Source of the DNA: Zygnema cylindricum
Taxonomy: Eukaryota > Streptophyta > Zygnematophyceae > Zygnematales > Zygnemataceae
Assembly: GCA_037447655.1 (NCBI GenBank)
Contig: JBBHKE010002047.1
Span: 64,001 to 118,957 of the forward strand
Length of the DNA: 54,957 nucleotides
Reading direction: 5' to 3'
Part shown: positions 1 to 11,200 of the stretch, in pieces
Numbering within the stretch: the first letter of the stretch is position 1
Layout of the letters: each line of letters begins with the position of its first letter
Notes under the pieces: generated by a model
The model's input: only the letters and a program-made list of their open reading frames with translations
The model's database searches: none
Told to the model about the DNA's origin: nothing
Position numbers and translations under genes: made by a program

Positions 1-984
1 AAAAGAGTTTAAACGCTTCTACCGATTTTTCCTTGCAATTATATTTACCAAATAAAACGACAATTTTGAGGTTTTTGTGAAGATTCGATGAAATTTTATC
101 AATTTTTGATGTTTTGGCTTCTTTCATCCAAAGAGATGAGATGATGGCAAGTTTCAAACAATTCAAGTTTTTTGGTTTTATGTTCAGCAACGGCTGAAAA
201 TAATATTTGTGTGAAAATTCTTCTGGTCCAATCGTATCACTTTTTGACAAAAGTCTTTTCGTCTTTTTCTCAATCCTCTGTCATGATTTTTCGCATCACA
301 TGTTCGGGTGCGTCTGAGAAGATAGATCCACCTCCCATCCATTTATACAAAAATGTTAAAAATATTAACGACAAATGTTAAAAAAAAGTCAACAGTAGAT
401 AACGTCCCCGGTTTATAGCAAAAGATAATGACTTTATAGCGGCATTATCGTCACAAAACAGCATCGTCAAATTTTAAAACTCCATAGCATCAAAACATCA
501 AAAGATAATAACAAAGAAACATAATTATATAATAACTTCACAACTTCACAACTTCACAAAATCATTACATAGTAAGTAAGCACATTACAATCATAATGGT
601 ATAGTAATATCACAACGTCGGAAAATGACTAAGTGTTACATTTAAGTAAAGAGTATTACAACCATAGCAACCATTCCCTCATGACAACATAAAAATAACA
701 CAAGCACCTTTAAAAAAGTAACAACATAAAAAATAAAGCAAATCATTACAAAAAAAAAAGGGTAGCAAATGTCAATTAACAGCATCAAAACACCACAATC
801 CGAAAATTAGTGCTGTGCATCTGTAACCTCTGTTAACCGATATGCACTTTTTTGTGACACCCCAATGATCAATATGTCGCTTTGATATATTAAAAATTAT
901 CGCGATATGCAAGGGATATTTTGTACGCTTAATACAGCCTAAGTCTGCAACATTAAATCATCGATGATTTGCCTTATCTAAAGG
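1..984. other. AT-rich intergenic DNA
   Basis: No coding region is supported here; the only open frame is short and lacks recognisable motifs. The stretch is AT-rich with many short direct repeats (for example the CACAACTT triplication near 537-560). Around 805-960 there is a degraded end resembling the dispersed family seen at 2391, 4402 and 39741 (a GTGCTGTGCATC-like start followed by a ...CCGATATG motif). Confidence 0.5.
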
Positions 985-1310
985 TTAAGGTTCTACACTG
1001 CACCGGGAAATGATCACCATATTACTTATACAGTACTCCGTGATAGTGTTAATGTTTTTTCTGTCACCTAAAACATCATTTCTCTGTACACACCCGGCGG
1101 ATTGTGGATCCGACGGTTGAGATTGAAAGGCAAGATTATCACCTATCGATTGGCAGTCTCCAATTGAAAATAGGACAAGTGTGTGCAGAGAAAAGATCTT
1201 TAAGTGGCGAAAAAACATCAACACTAATAGCGATACAGCTATATATATAGTACGGCAATACAGATTTCATCTTGAACATTTAGGAGTCGTTCCAATGCTA
1301 CTGCAATTTA

Positions 1311-2104
1311 GGGTAACTTTCCATCAGGCGAAAAGTGGGGTTGTTTACTGGAGAAAGTACCCTTCCGTACAAGGCTGTACTGTTTTTTTTTTATTTTTAC
1401 AAAAGTTGTTTACTAAAAATTCGTTAAGATTCTCCAAACTTTTTGGCGAAAACTCCCACCGTCCGATTTTGAATTCTCGACGCAAACGCCCCTTCTATCC
1501 AGTACCTGGCGAGTCTCCTCCTACTGTCCTCAGGAGGACACTTACCGCTTACTGGACGCTTATATTGGTCCACTTGTAAAATCAGAGTCGATCCACGACA
1601 GACGTGAAGCTATAAACTTACATGTGGCAAATGGCGTGTACCGTCTGACATCATAGCCAGCCTGTTCGACGACAAAATCTTGGTTGTAGGACATCCTGTC
1701 ACGCCTCCTTCATAAATGTGCACAATCAAGTTGGTACAGCGATAATGCATTCACGTACAAAATGGTACATTCTTTGACATTTGTACAAACTTTAATTTTG
1801 CAACGGTTTTCGTGGCCGTTGGTACGGCGACAACCCTAAGAACGTTCAGATTGTACATTAGCGTGACGCTACTAAAATATTTTAATCGGCGTCTATCCGT
1901 ACACATACGCAGTTGTGATTTTGTCCTTTTGGAAATGATGATTATTCCCATGCGGCTCAACACGACCATACGTGGTACCAATCGCAATCTAACAAGTCAA
2001 CAATTTTAGCTTCACTGGCACGACCTGATGGAAAGGTGTTACAAATTTTACTGCCGGTAAACGTGACCGTACAATTACTGGGAACGCCTGATGGAAGGTT
2101 ACCC
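1311..2104. mobile_element. PIF/Harbinger-like MITE, TTA target duplication
   Basis: A 794-bp non-coding element bounded by near-perfect terminal inverted repeats: left GGGTAACTTTCCATCAGGCG, right end the reverse complement with one difference. Direct TTA copies flank it at 1308-1310 and 2105-2107. A GGG terminus with a 3-bp TTA/TAA duplication is the hallmark of the PIF/Harbinger (Tourist) superfamily. No transposase frame is present, so it would be non-autonomous. Relatives lie at 19997-20702, 24150 and 37357-38166. Superfamily assignment is inferred from termini and duplication only. Confidence 0.75.
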
Positions 2105-2390
2105 TTAGCGTCAAATATTTGTCGTGTAGCCAAGATTTTCTGTGAAGACATTTTGAACGTCCCAATGCGATTCAAAAAGCGATTTCGCCTCGTCATAAAT
2201 GCTGTGACATTTGTGGTGAGCATGCAATAGAAAAGTACGGGCGAGTTTACTCTTAATGATAATCGAAATATTTGTTCGATATATCAATTAGAATAATATC
2301 GATATATCGTTTCAATATATCGAAAAATAAACATCTGATAATTGAACCTTTAAGGGTTTTTAGAGTTTCATTGGTTTAAAAAAAAAAATT

Positions 2391-3440
2391 AGTGTTGTAT
2401 ATTGGTAGCCTCTTACCAATAATCAATATGTAGCTTTTATTGACCTACCGACAGAGGTCGCAAACGGTCAACCGAAACCGTGACCGACCGTTAACCGTCC
2501 GCCCGCGCTAGATCCGGAACGGATTCGGTTGCCAAATTTTGGGGGCCGGGCGGTCACGGTCGGTTGATTCACCAGAAAAAACAAAAAAGTCGGTTACAGT
2601 CGGTCAAGCAAAAAGCGAAAAAAAATGAAAATTTTGTACTGTCTATACAATCCAACATTATTGTACTTTGTACTCTTTGGTATCGTGGAAGTACGTGACA
2701 TCATGATTAGCGTCGCAAATCTGACACGGTAGTATCACTTCATTTTGCAAATCTTAGGGAACGCGAAAAATCGTAATTATTGGCTTATTCATAAGTCGTG
2801 AAAAACTAATATCTTTTTTGGTACTTTTTCGGTTACGGGCGGGTACGGTTAGTCGCGAGAAATCGAGTTTCGGTTAGCTTTTATTTTCGTAAACGCCGGT
2901 CGGTTAATGGTTAACAATTTTGGAGCGTGACATAACCCGGTCGGGCGTCGATTACTCAAATTTTGAAAAAAAAAGAACGGTCGGTTTCGGTTATGTAAAA
3001 TTTTGACTTTTGCGACCTCTGCCTACCGATAATCGATATATGGCATCAATTAATTGGTTAAGTATATACCCCAATATTTTACCGATATATCGGTCCGATA
3101 TGCCAATAAATTTTTTTGGTCCAATATGCCAATAAATAATTAACGGTCCGATATGGCGATAACTGACTTGGTTTTTGGTGATATTTGTAGGACTAGTGAT
3201 ACTACTTTTTTGTCCTGAACAGTCTGTACAAGAGTTCCGTACTTTTGTTATACAAAGTACTGAACGAATTGTGATACGTGACATGACATACTATACAGTG
3301 TATAAAGTATAATACAACATAGTCTGTAGTACTGATGTATACCAATACTATAAATTCACATATATATCGGCGATAACAAATTTATTCGCCCCAGAGCGAT
3401 ATATAGAGGGCCATCGCGATAAGAAAGTTACCGATACACT
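2391..3440. mobile_element. Dispersed TIR element with AGTGTTGTGTATC-type ends
   Basis: The left end AGTGTTGTATATTGGTAGCC mirrors the right end ccgatacact near 3431-3440. The interior is rich in cgatatatcg palindromes and carries the block 'gataacaaattt...gagcgatatat' that recurs at 4728, 21600 and 35030. A hAT-like MITE has inserted into it (2452-3021). No coding capacity is seen. The superfamily is not clear. Confidence 0.5.
2452..3021. mobile_element. hAT-like MITE with perfect 8-bp target duplication
   Basis: A 570-bp element beginning CAGAGGTCGCAAA and ending TTTGCGACCTCTG, with longer imperfect inverted repeats (GGTCAACCGAAACCG near the left, CGGTCGGTTTCGG near the right). The 8-bp sequence CCTACCGA occurs directly on both sides (2444-2451 and 3022-3029). 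An 8-bp duplication with CAG...CTG ends is diagnostic of the hAT superfamily. The interior is unusually GC-rich for this region and is non-coding. Confidence 0.85.
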
Positions 3441-3580
3441 ACAATTTTTATGCACTCGTGCTCCTTCCACATCATGTCACAAATTTGCAACGCGTCGCCA
3501 TACTCTGTCACGAGGCGTTGCAACTATTACGAGTTGCTTTCAGTAGGAGTTTCCGTTGTCATATTCATCAGACTGGGCTA

Positions 3581-4088
3581 CACCGTGAATCGTTATTAGT
3601 GTTAATTTTGACCCTTGAACTTAAAATATAATTAATAATTCTATTTTTTCATTTACGCTAATATAGGTACGGTTTAATTAGTGTCAATGACTCTCATTGG
3701 CCGATTTCTAAATAGTGTAGTGTACGAAATGTGTCAGTCCATACTAAAACAGCTTGTTTTTACGTACAAACGTACAGAAAAATGTTAGATAAAGGCGTCG
3801 AGACGGGAAAGTGAGTGACGCTGCCATGGGAAAGCGCTTTCAGATTAGATTCCTATTAATAAAGATGGGAGAAAATCACGCAAACCTGTTCTCACATGTT
3901 CAAACGTCGACTATGTGACACAGCCAATAGGGGCTACACTATGGGGAATGTATATCCAAATTAGTGTAAGATGTATAAATTAGCGTTAATGTTTTGTTGG
4001 CGTTAGGCCCTTGAACCCAAAATAGAGTTAATAACACTAATTTTCCCTTACACTAATTATTTCTTAACACTAATAGCGATTCACGATG
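3581..4088. mobile_element. TA-flanked MITE (mariner/Stowaway-like)
   Basis: A 508-bp element with inverted ends CACCGTGAATCGTTATTAGT (left) and the reverse complement of CATCGTGAATCGCTATTAGT (right), flanked by TA at 3579-3580 and 4089-4090. It belongs to the same broad family as 33337-33918 and 33921-34478. It is non-coding. Confidence 0.65.
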
Positions 4089-4401
4089 TACTGTACTTGC
4101 ATTACCACGTACGCGTCGGATTGTGATCGGCGAGATTGCGACAGTGCATCCTAGTATACAGTATAAACTATGTAGTACACTACATGTAGAAAAATAATAG
4201 GGGCCGTAACCATTTATCTGTCACTAAGCGATCTATCGCCCCCCCTTGCCCTTCAAGAACCAGTAATATCGATTATCGGAAACGAAAAAAAATCCCTGAA
4301 CACAACACTAAGAATGTGATAAACATATAATCTTCACCACCCAATCTATCTAGCTCCTTTGCCTTTAGAACATATCGTATATCACCACTACTTAGAATAT
4401 T

Positions 4402-4835
4402 AGTGTTGTGTATCAGTAGCCATTTTCCGATAACCAATATGTACCTTATTTTAACCAACCTACTGATATTTTGGTCTGGTATATCGGTAACGGAATTTCC
4501 GCGATAAAAAACCGGTATTTAGCGATGAATTACTGATAAATATCAGTTCCCGATAATTATCGTCAATAATTGTACGGTTCAGATCGTACAGCTGTACTAT
4601 GTTGTACGAAATTACGGAACGGATTGTCATACGTGGCATACACACTATATAATGTATAAAATATAATACAATACAATACAGTATTAAGTTCTATGATATA
4701 GAATACAATATTTTTACACTTATCGGCGATAACAAATTTGTTGGTTCCGGAGCGATATATCGGGACCCCTCACCATTCAATAACCAATAACTATTGGTAT
4801 CAGTTTTATTGCGATAAGTTTTGACCCGAAACACA
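4402..4835. mobile_element. Second copy of the AGTGTTGTGTATC-end repeat
   Basis: Starts TAGTGTTGTGTATCAGTAGC and continues with the family's cgatatatcg-rich interior and 'gataacaaatttgttgg...gagcgatatatcggga' block. The right border is approximate. It is non-coding. Confidence 0.45.
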
Positions 4836-5043
4836 AAATATCACTAAAGAAATTTCATCACAACATCCATCACATCACGACAGAACCCTCACCACCACAT
4901 CATTGACTCGGCGACACATTTACTCGTTTTACACGTCTTTCTTTCTTCCATTTCAACTCGCACTTTCGAAAAAACAAACAGACGCTTTTCCACGTTACAC
5001 ACAAGAATGACGACAAAAACCTTTCATAGGTTCAGCACAAATC

Positions 5044-5283
5044 TTAAAAACAAAACATTACCAAATACCTAACCACAAACCAAACTAAACCAAACCAAAC
5101 CAAAGGTATTAATCTCGGACCTGGAAGTCCCGTAAAAACGACGAATTGTTCGGTCGCTTGACGGATAAACATCTCCACTCCACTGACAGTGGCGCATCCG
5201 GCCTTCTCCGCCTCTCCCAAAAGAACCGTGCGACTGGGAGTGTAAACCGCATCAAATACCAAGGCATATCCGTCCAACATTTC
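5044..5283 (-). CDS. DHQ-SDH: DHQ-SDH terminal exon
   Basis: Encodes [33 protein letters not shown], then [17 protein letters not shown], matching the C-terminal helix pair of the dehydrogenase, including the conserved Gln of the RQA motif. The stop is at 5044-5046. The last ~20 residues ([12 protein letters not shown]...) come from a TTTGGTTTGG simple repeat and replace the usual short basic tail. Confidence 0.88.
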   Translation of the reverse strand, partial: EMLDGYALVFDAVYTPSRTVLLGEAEKAGCATVSGVEMFIRQATEQFVVFTGLPGPRLIPLVWFGLVWFVVRYLVMFCF

Positions 5284-8200
5284 CTAAAAATAGAAAAAGA
5301 GAAACAAACTGAGTGAATAAATAGGGTCAACAAAAAGTTACATTCCAGAGAGAAATTGGATTAAGGATCGGCTGAAATCGGCATAAGAAACTGCCATGGG
5401 AAAAAAATGTAAGAGTCACAATGGAGGAGAGTCGAAAAAAAATTATTTAACAACCATTTGATCTCTCGTGTTTTTAAATACAATTCGTGTGATTTTATGA
5501 AATTAACAGAATACCAACAGCAGAGGAGCAGACTCTCTCTTTCCCCTCTCCCCTCTCCTCCCTCTCTACCTCCCCTTCCTCCCCTCTCCCTCTCCCTCAC
5601 CCTCACCCTCTCCCTCTCCCTCACCCTGGTGAACAGGGAGTTGCTGCTGTTGGGCGCCATGCCGACAGGTGTCATATGCGCCAGGATTGGCCGCTTGGGC
5701 GCCAGCTGGCGGCCGTACTTCTCAGCCACCATACGGGCGCCACCTGGCGTCTGAAGCTCCGCCATGGGCACAGTGCTCTCGCTCCAGATGGCCGCCAGCT
5801 CCTTGGCGCGCTCTGGGGGGAGAGAGGAGGGAAGAGAGAGGAGAGAGGAGGGAAGAGAGAGGAGAGAGGAGGAAGGAGAGAGGAGAGAGGGATTAAAGTC
5901 CAATTACCGCGCAAAACAAACACAAAAAACAAAACAAAAACAAAAAAACAAGCACCAATGGGAGAGACCCAAGTAAAAAGAAATTTTTATTCTCACCCTC
6001 GTCGTCGTCCGCCAAAAGTAATGTGGCCCCTCTCTTTTTGGCCCCAAAGGCTAGGGCTCTCCCCGACCCCCCCGAGCCCACCACCACTAGGAGACGCCCC
6101 TTTAAGGGACTCTCGGGAGACCCATTGTCTCCTGCAAAACCCCACACCATAGGACAGACATGAGAGAGAGAGAGGGAAGGAGGGAGGGAGGGAGGGAGGG
6201 AGGGAAGGAGGGAGGGAGAGAGAGAGAGAGGGAGAAGAAGGAGAAGAAGAAAAGATGGAAGGAATGAAAGAGAAGGAGAAAAGAAGCAAAATAAAAGGGC
6301 TCCCTCTCTCGTTTTTTTTATCCTTCCGTTTTTTTACCTTCTGCCGCTCGAAGACCGTCTTCTATGGCAGAAGTGCAGGCATTCCAGTCGGTGTTCCTTG
6401 CGGCTCTCGTTCCGTCTTCCCTCCTCACCACATTATTTACAGCTCCGATTGCCTGAAATTAACACTCCCAAGAAACCCACTTTAAACACGAGAGAAAATT
6501 GGGAATAAACGAGCTCCAAATCTCATTATTTCATAGATCGGTGGACGAGTATTCTCATCTTGAAGATTTGAAAAGTACAAAAAAATGACAAAAAAGATAT
6601 TAACAAATGGAAAACAGGAGAAGAAGGTTTTAAGAGCTGATTTTGGTGCATAATATATTCATTATCTTCCAAATAAGAGAAAAAGGAACGACAAAAAGGG
6701 AGAAGTACTCCAGTTGCTAGTCACTCATTTCACAACGTTACCTTTCAAAAAACAAAAGAAGACAGTACAATATAGTAAATATCGCAAAAATTACAAAATA
6801 TAGCGTTGACTCCACACTCCATCCATTACCTGCCAAACAATCAATTCATCCTCTTTTATCTTCTTCTCCTTCTTCTTTTTTTACCTTTGCAACTTCGTCG
6901 ATCTCGTGACAAAATGGGAGCACCGTCTGTTTGTGGGGAATCGTCACACTGGCCAATCACAGCCCTCCATTTGGATCAAATTATTAAACAAAGTAAAAAA
7001 CAGAGATAAGAAACAAGTGCAGAAAAAACACAAAGGTTCTATTCCCAAAAAACAGAAGTGGGAGGATGGCGGGAGAGAGGAGAAGAGAGACAGAAAAGTT
7101 CCTAAAATGTGTTTCCATGTTTTTATCACAAAAACAAGTCAACTTTCTACTTCTGGAAGAGTAGGCAAAAGGTGGGAAACAGGGTAGTCCGGAGGGAGGG
7201 TGAGTGTGTGAGAGAGAGGGAGAGAGAGAGAGGGGGGGCAGGGGGGAGGGGAGGGAGGGAGAGGGAGAGGGAGAGGGAGAGAGAGAGGGGAAGGGAGAGA
7301 GAGACAGAGAGAGACAGACAAGGAGACAGACAGACAGACAGACAGAGAGACACAGAGACAGACAGCGACACAGAGACAGACAGAGATGGAGAGACAGAGA
7401 GACAGACCGAGACAGACAGAGAGACACACAGAGCCAAAAACTCTACCTGAACCCCACGAAATCTGGCGTGTCAAAAACCTCAAAAAACCTCCCCACGTCA
7501 TCGACCAGCAGCGGCACATAGACTCCGTCGAACCCAACTGAAGCCATCGCCGCATTGTGAAGCAGGGGAGATTTACTGTGGGACACCGGATTCGCAATCA
7601 CCCCAAAAACCTTCGTAAACCTTCCCACTCTCCTAATATGATAAACATTCAAAAGGTCGAAAACTGTCGGCTGCCCAGGAGCCGATTCCTGCCCGGATTC
7701 TAAAGCTCCAAAAGTCAAAAAACCGCCGAATTTCGGTGCTAAAAGACGAGAGATTTCGCCTCGGGGACCCATGGAGAGGGCAATAATGGGCATCTGGGAG
7801 AAAAAAAAAGGGGGAGGGGGAGGGGGAGGGGGAGGAGGGAGGGGGAGGGGGAGGGGGAGAGGGAGAGGGAGAGGGAGAGGGAGAGGGAGAGGGAGAGGGA
7901 GAGGGAGAGGGAGAGGGAGAGGGAGAGGGAGAGGGAGAGGGAGAGGGAGAGGGAGAGGGAGAGGGAGAGGGAGAGGGAGAGGGAGAGGGAGAGGGAGAGG
8001 GAGAGGGAGAGGGAGAGGGAGAGGGAGAGGGAGAGGGAGAGGGAGAGGGAGAGGGAGAGGGAGAGGGAGAGGGAGAGGGAGAGGGAGAGGGAGAGGGAGA
8101 GGGAGAGGGAGAGGGAGAGGGAGAGGGAGAGGGAGAGGGAGAGGGAGAGGTAGAGGGAGAGGGAGAGGGAGAGGGAGAGGGAGAGGGAGAGGGAGAGGGA

Positions 8201-11200
8201 GAGGGAGAGGGAGAGGGAGAGGGAGAGGGAGAGGGAGAGGGAGAGGGAGAGGGAGAGAGAGAGAGAAGTTAAATCGATGTTAAAGAGAGAGGGAAAGGAT
8301 GCTAGTCGTGTATTGGAGGATGTCCTCTCTATTTACCAGCCTTCAGTAAAAAAAACTATTTTTTACAATTTTGGTAGATTTAAGGGTTTTGAGATAGTTA
8401 TGAAGAGGAGTGGTAAAGAGATTGTTAGCAAAGATAGAAAACTAGGAGTGTTAGGAATTAGGGGAGAGAAGGATATGGTTAAGTTTACTACGGCTGGGAA
8501 TGAAACAAGACTTTTGGATTGTACTCTAGTGAATTACCTGATTATATGTTGTGGCATGAAAGGTATAAAAGGTATAAAAGGTTGGCTCATATAAACTACG
8601 ATAAAATGGAGAGTTATGGTTAGGTATAAAGTTAAAAAAGGATTAGCCTTAGTGGAAAAGAAGGAAAGGGAGTCGTGATGGGTGATAATGGAAAAGATAC
8701 ATAAATTACCCTTTCCTAAAAAATCAGAATAAAGAAGGAAGAGTATTTAAACTAATTCATAACGATGTGGAATGACCTGAATAGAGTCACTGAACTGATG
8801 ATTGGTCCAGGTACAATCAGGTGTACTTTAGGTGTTCTTTACGAAAAACAAGTCAGAAATGTTTCCATTAAGCTGCATAACAAACCTATTCTCCAGATAA
8901 GATCTTATAATGGAGTAAAGTACATCTTGAAGGAGTTCTCCAATTACCGGAAACAAGACAGGGTTCACCACCAGATAACAGTACCCTACTCGCCGAGAAA
9001 AAGGAGACACCAAGACCAAGACCAAGACTTCAAGACTCTTTTTGGAGTTGCAAAAAAACTAAATCAAACCTTTAACGAAAGTGGGAGGAGGATGTTGGAG
9101 TACAAAGTGTGGCGACCAAGTTTTGGGCAGAAGCCTTGAATTCCGGAACATACAGTAAGAATAGATAAGTGCTCGAGTAGTCGATGAAAAAACACTATTT
9201 CAAAAATGGACAGGCAGAAATCAATGCTTTTGCACTTTAAATGTGTTTGGGAGTAATGTGTTCTGTCTTGAAAATGACACAAAGAAGTGGAAAGTGGAAC
9301 CTCAGGGCATTATACTTGGAATATTAGTATAGGCTATGGTGATCAAGCAAAAGGATACAGAGTATATAAAATGAACAGCAAAGATGTAAGAACAGTTGGA
9401 ATGTGAATTGTAAAAGATGAAGAAACAGATGTATGTCTTTGATCTAACAACTAGGTATGACTCTAACTAAATTGAATATAGGTGGTTAGAATCAAAAGAG
9501 ATAAGGCAGAGAGATACGTCCAAAAGTCAAAACTTAAGTTAACTTCTTAAAAAAAAAATACAGGATAAAAAATGGAAGAAGATACATCTCTCTGGATGTG
9601 GTGACTGGTGACGAGGGAGAAGGGGAGAAGGGGAGAAGAGCTTCATACTGCAAATCTTTCTTGGAGGGAAGAAGGATGAGTTCCAGATATAGAGAGGCAA
9701 ATATTGTATGTGCCTTTTCCACTCCCATTAGTGAAAGAAAAGAGAAGGAAAGAAGGAGAAAAGAGAAAAGAGAAGAAAAGAGAAGGAAAGAAGGAAGGAA
9801 GGAGAGGGAAAGATATAAGGAGGGATAGACGGACAGAAACTGTGAATGATGAAATGGCGTCCATCATGAAAGCTCAGGCTTGGGAGTTACTACTATGGCC
9901 AGAAAAGACAAAAATTATTGCGTGTAAATGGGTATTTAAATTGAAACTAAAACCCAAAAACACCAATGGAAGATACGAAGATAGACTAGTGGCTAAAGGG
10001 TATACCCAGAAAAAGGAATAGATTAGGAGGAGATCTTTTCATGAGTACTCAGATTCACTTCGGTAAGGATACTCCTAAGCATAGCCGCGCCGGAAGACGT
10101 GAAGATTCACCAGATGGAGGAGGGAGGAGGGAGAGGGAGAGGGAGAGGGAGAGGAAGAGGGAGAGGAAAAGAGAGAGGGAGAGGGAGGGAAAGGAGGAGA
10201 AGAATGGGAAGCTTTCTTGAAAGGGAAGTTGAAGTATATTCTTAGCTAAGTATATTCTGGGCATACATTCTGGGCATACAGGTAGAAAGATAGAGAGAGG
10301 AAACTAATTAGACTTACCCAAAAAAATGCTACAGGAAATATGTTGGGAATAAGTTTATGACAGTAGTTCCTTATAGGGAGATAGTGAAGTCTCATATACT
10401 TGTACTAGACCAGATATTTCAATCGCAGTTGGTCTTCTAAGTAGGAGTTTCAAATCCAAGGAGAACAGACTGGGAAGTAGCAAAAAAAGTGATGCCATAA
10501 ATATTTGGGACTAGAACTGTGGTTGCATTTGAGAGGACTGGAGAAAGTCTTTGTCATCCAACTATATGTTTGACTTGATGGTGAGAGTTTCGAAAGGAAA
10601 TGTCATACGTTGGACGAGACAGCCGTCAATTTAAAGGGACGATATCATCCGTCACATCATCCATGACGGTATATATTAGAGGAATTAGAATTTCGAACAA
10701 TCAGACTTTAAAAAAGTGAGTATTTCAGTGTTTGAAAACGTGAAATGAAAAGAAATAGGAAATTTCTTTACCAATTTTTGCTTTTCTTTGCTTTTATTTT
10801 TCAGAATTACAGAGAGAGAAAGAGGGGCATTGTGAAATAGCTTTTTCATTTCAAAAAGAAAAAGAGTTGTTTTCCTATTTGGTGTCGGACATTGGCTGTT
10901 CCATAACAAAGAAACAAAGATTTTGATTTTTTTGGTTACGGTTAGCAAATGGAGTGAAGCCAGCTATGGGGATGTCTTACCCGGAAGTCAACTTCCGGAT
11001 ACATTTTGAAGGTTGGGAGTGGAGAATGCTGTTTAAGCAGAAAGTTAAAGAAATTCAAAGCTCAGTTTACAATAGAGTCAAAAGTACTTATCTATGAGTT
11101 CTGCTTCCAAAGAAGTAATTGGATTGCGTCATTTTTCTAGGAGTTACGACTAATATAAGTAGGTCCGCAAATCCTCTTTTGTGGCAAATGGACAGCCATT

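Noticed and set aside
7771-8283. 170-codon Gly-Arg repeat frame (RGG-like protein)
   Set aside because: It is the (GGGAGA)n microsatellite read in one frame, antisense to an intron; there is no start context and nothing beyond the repeat.
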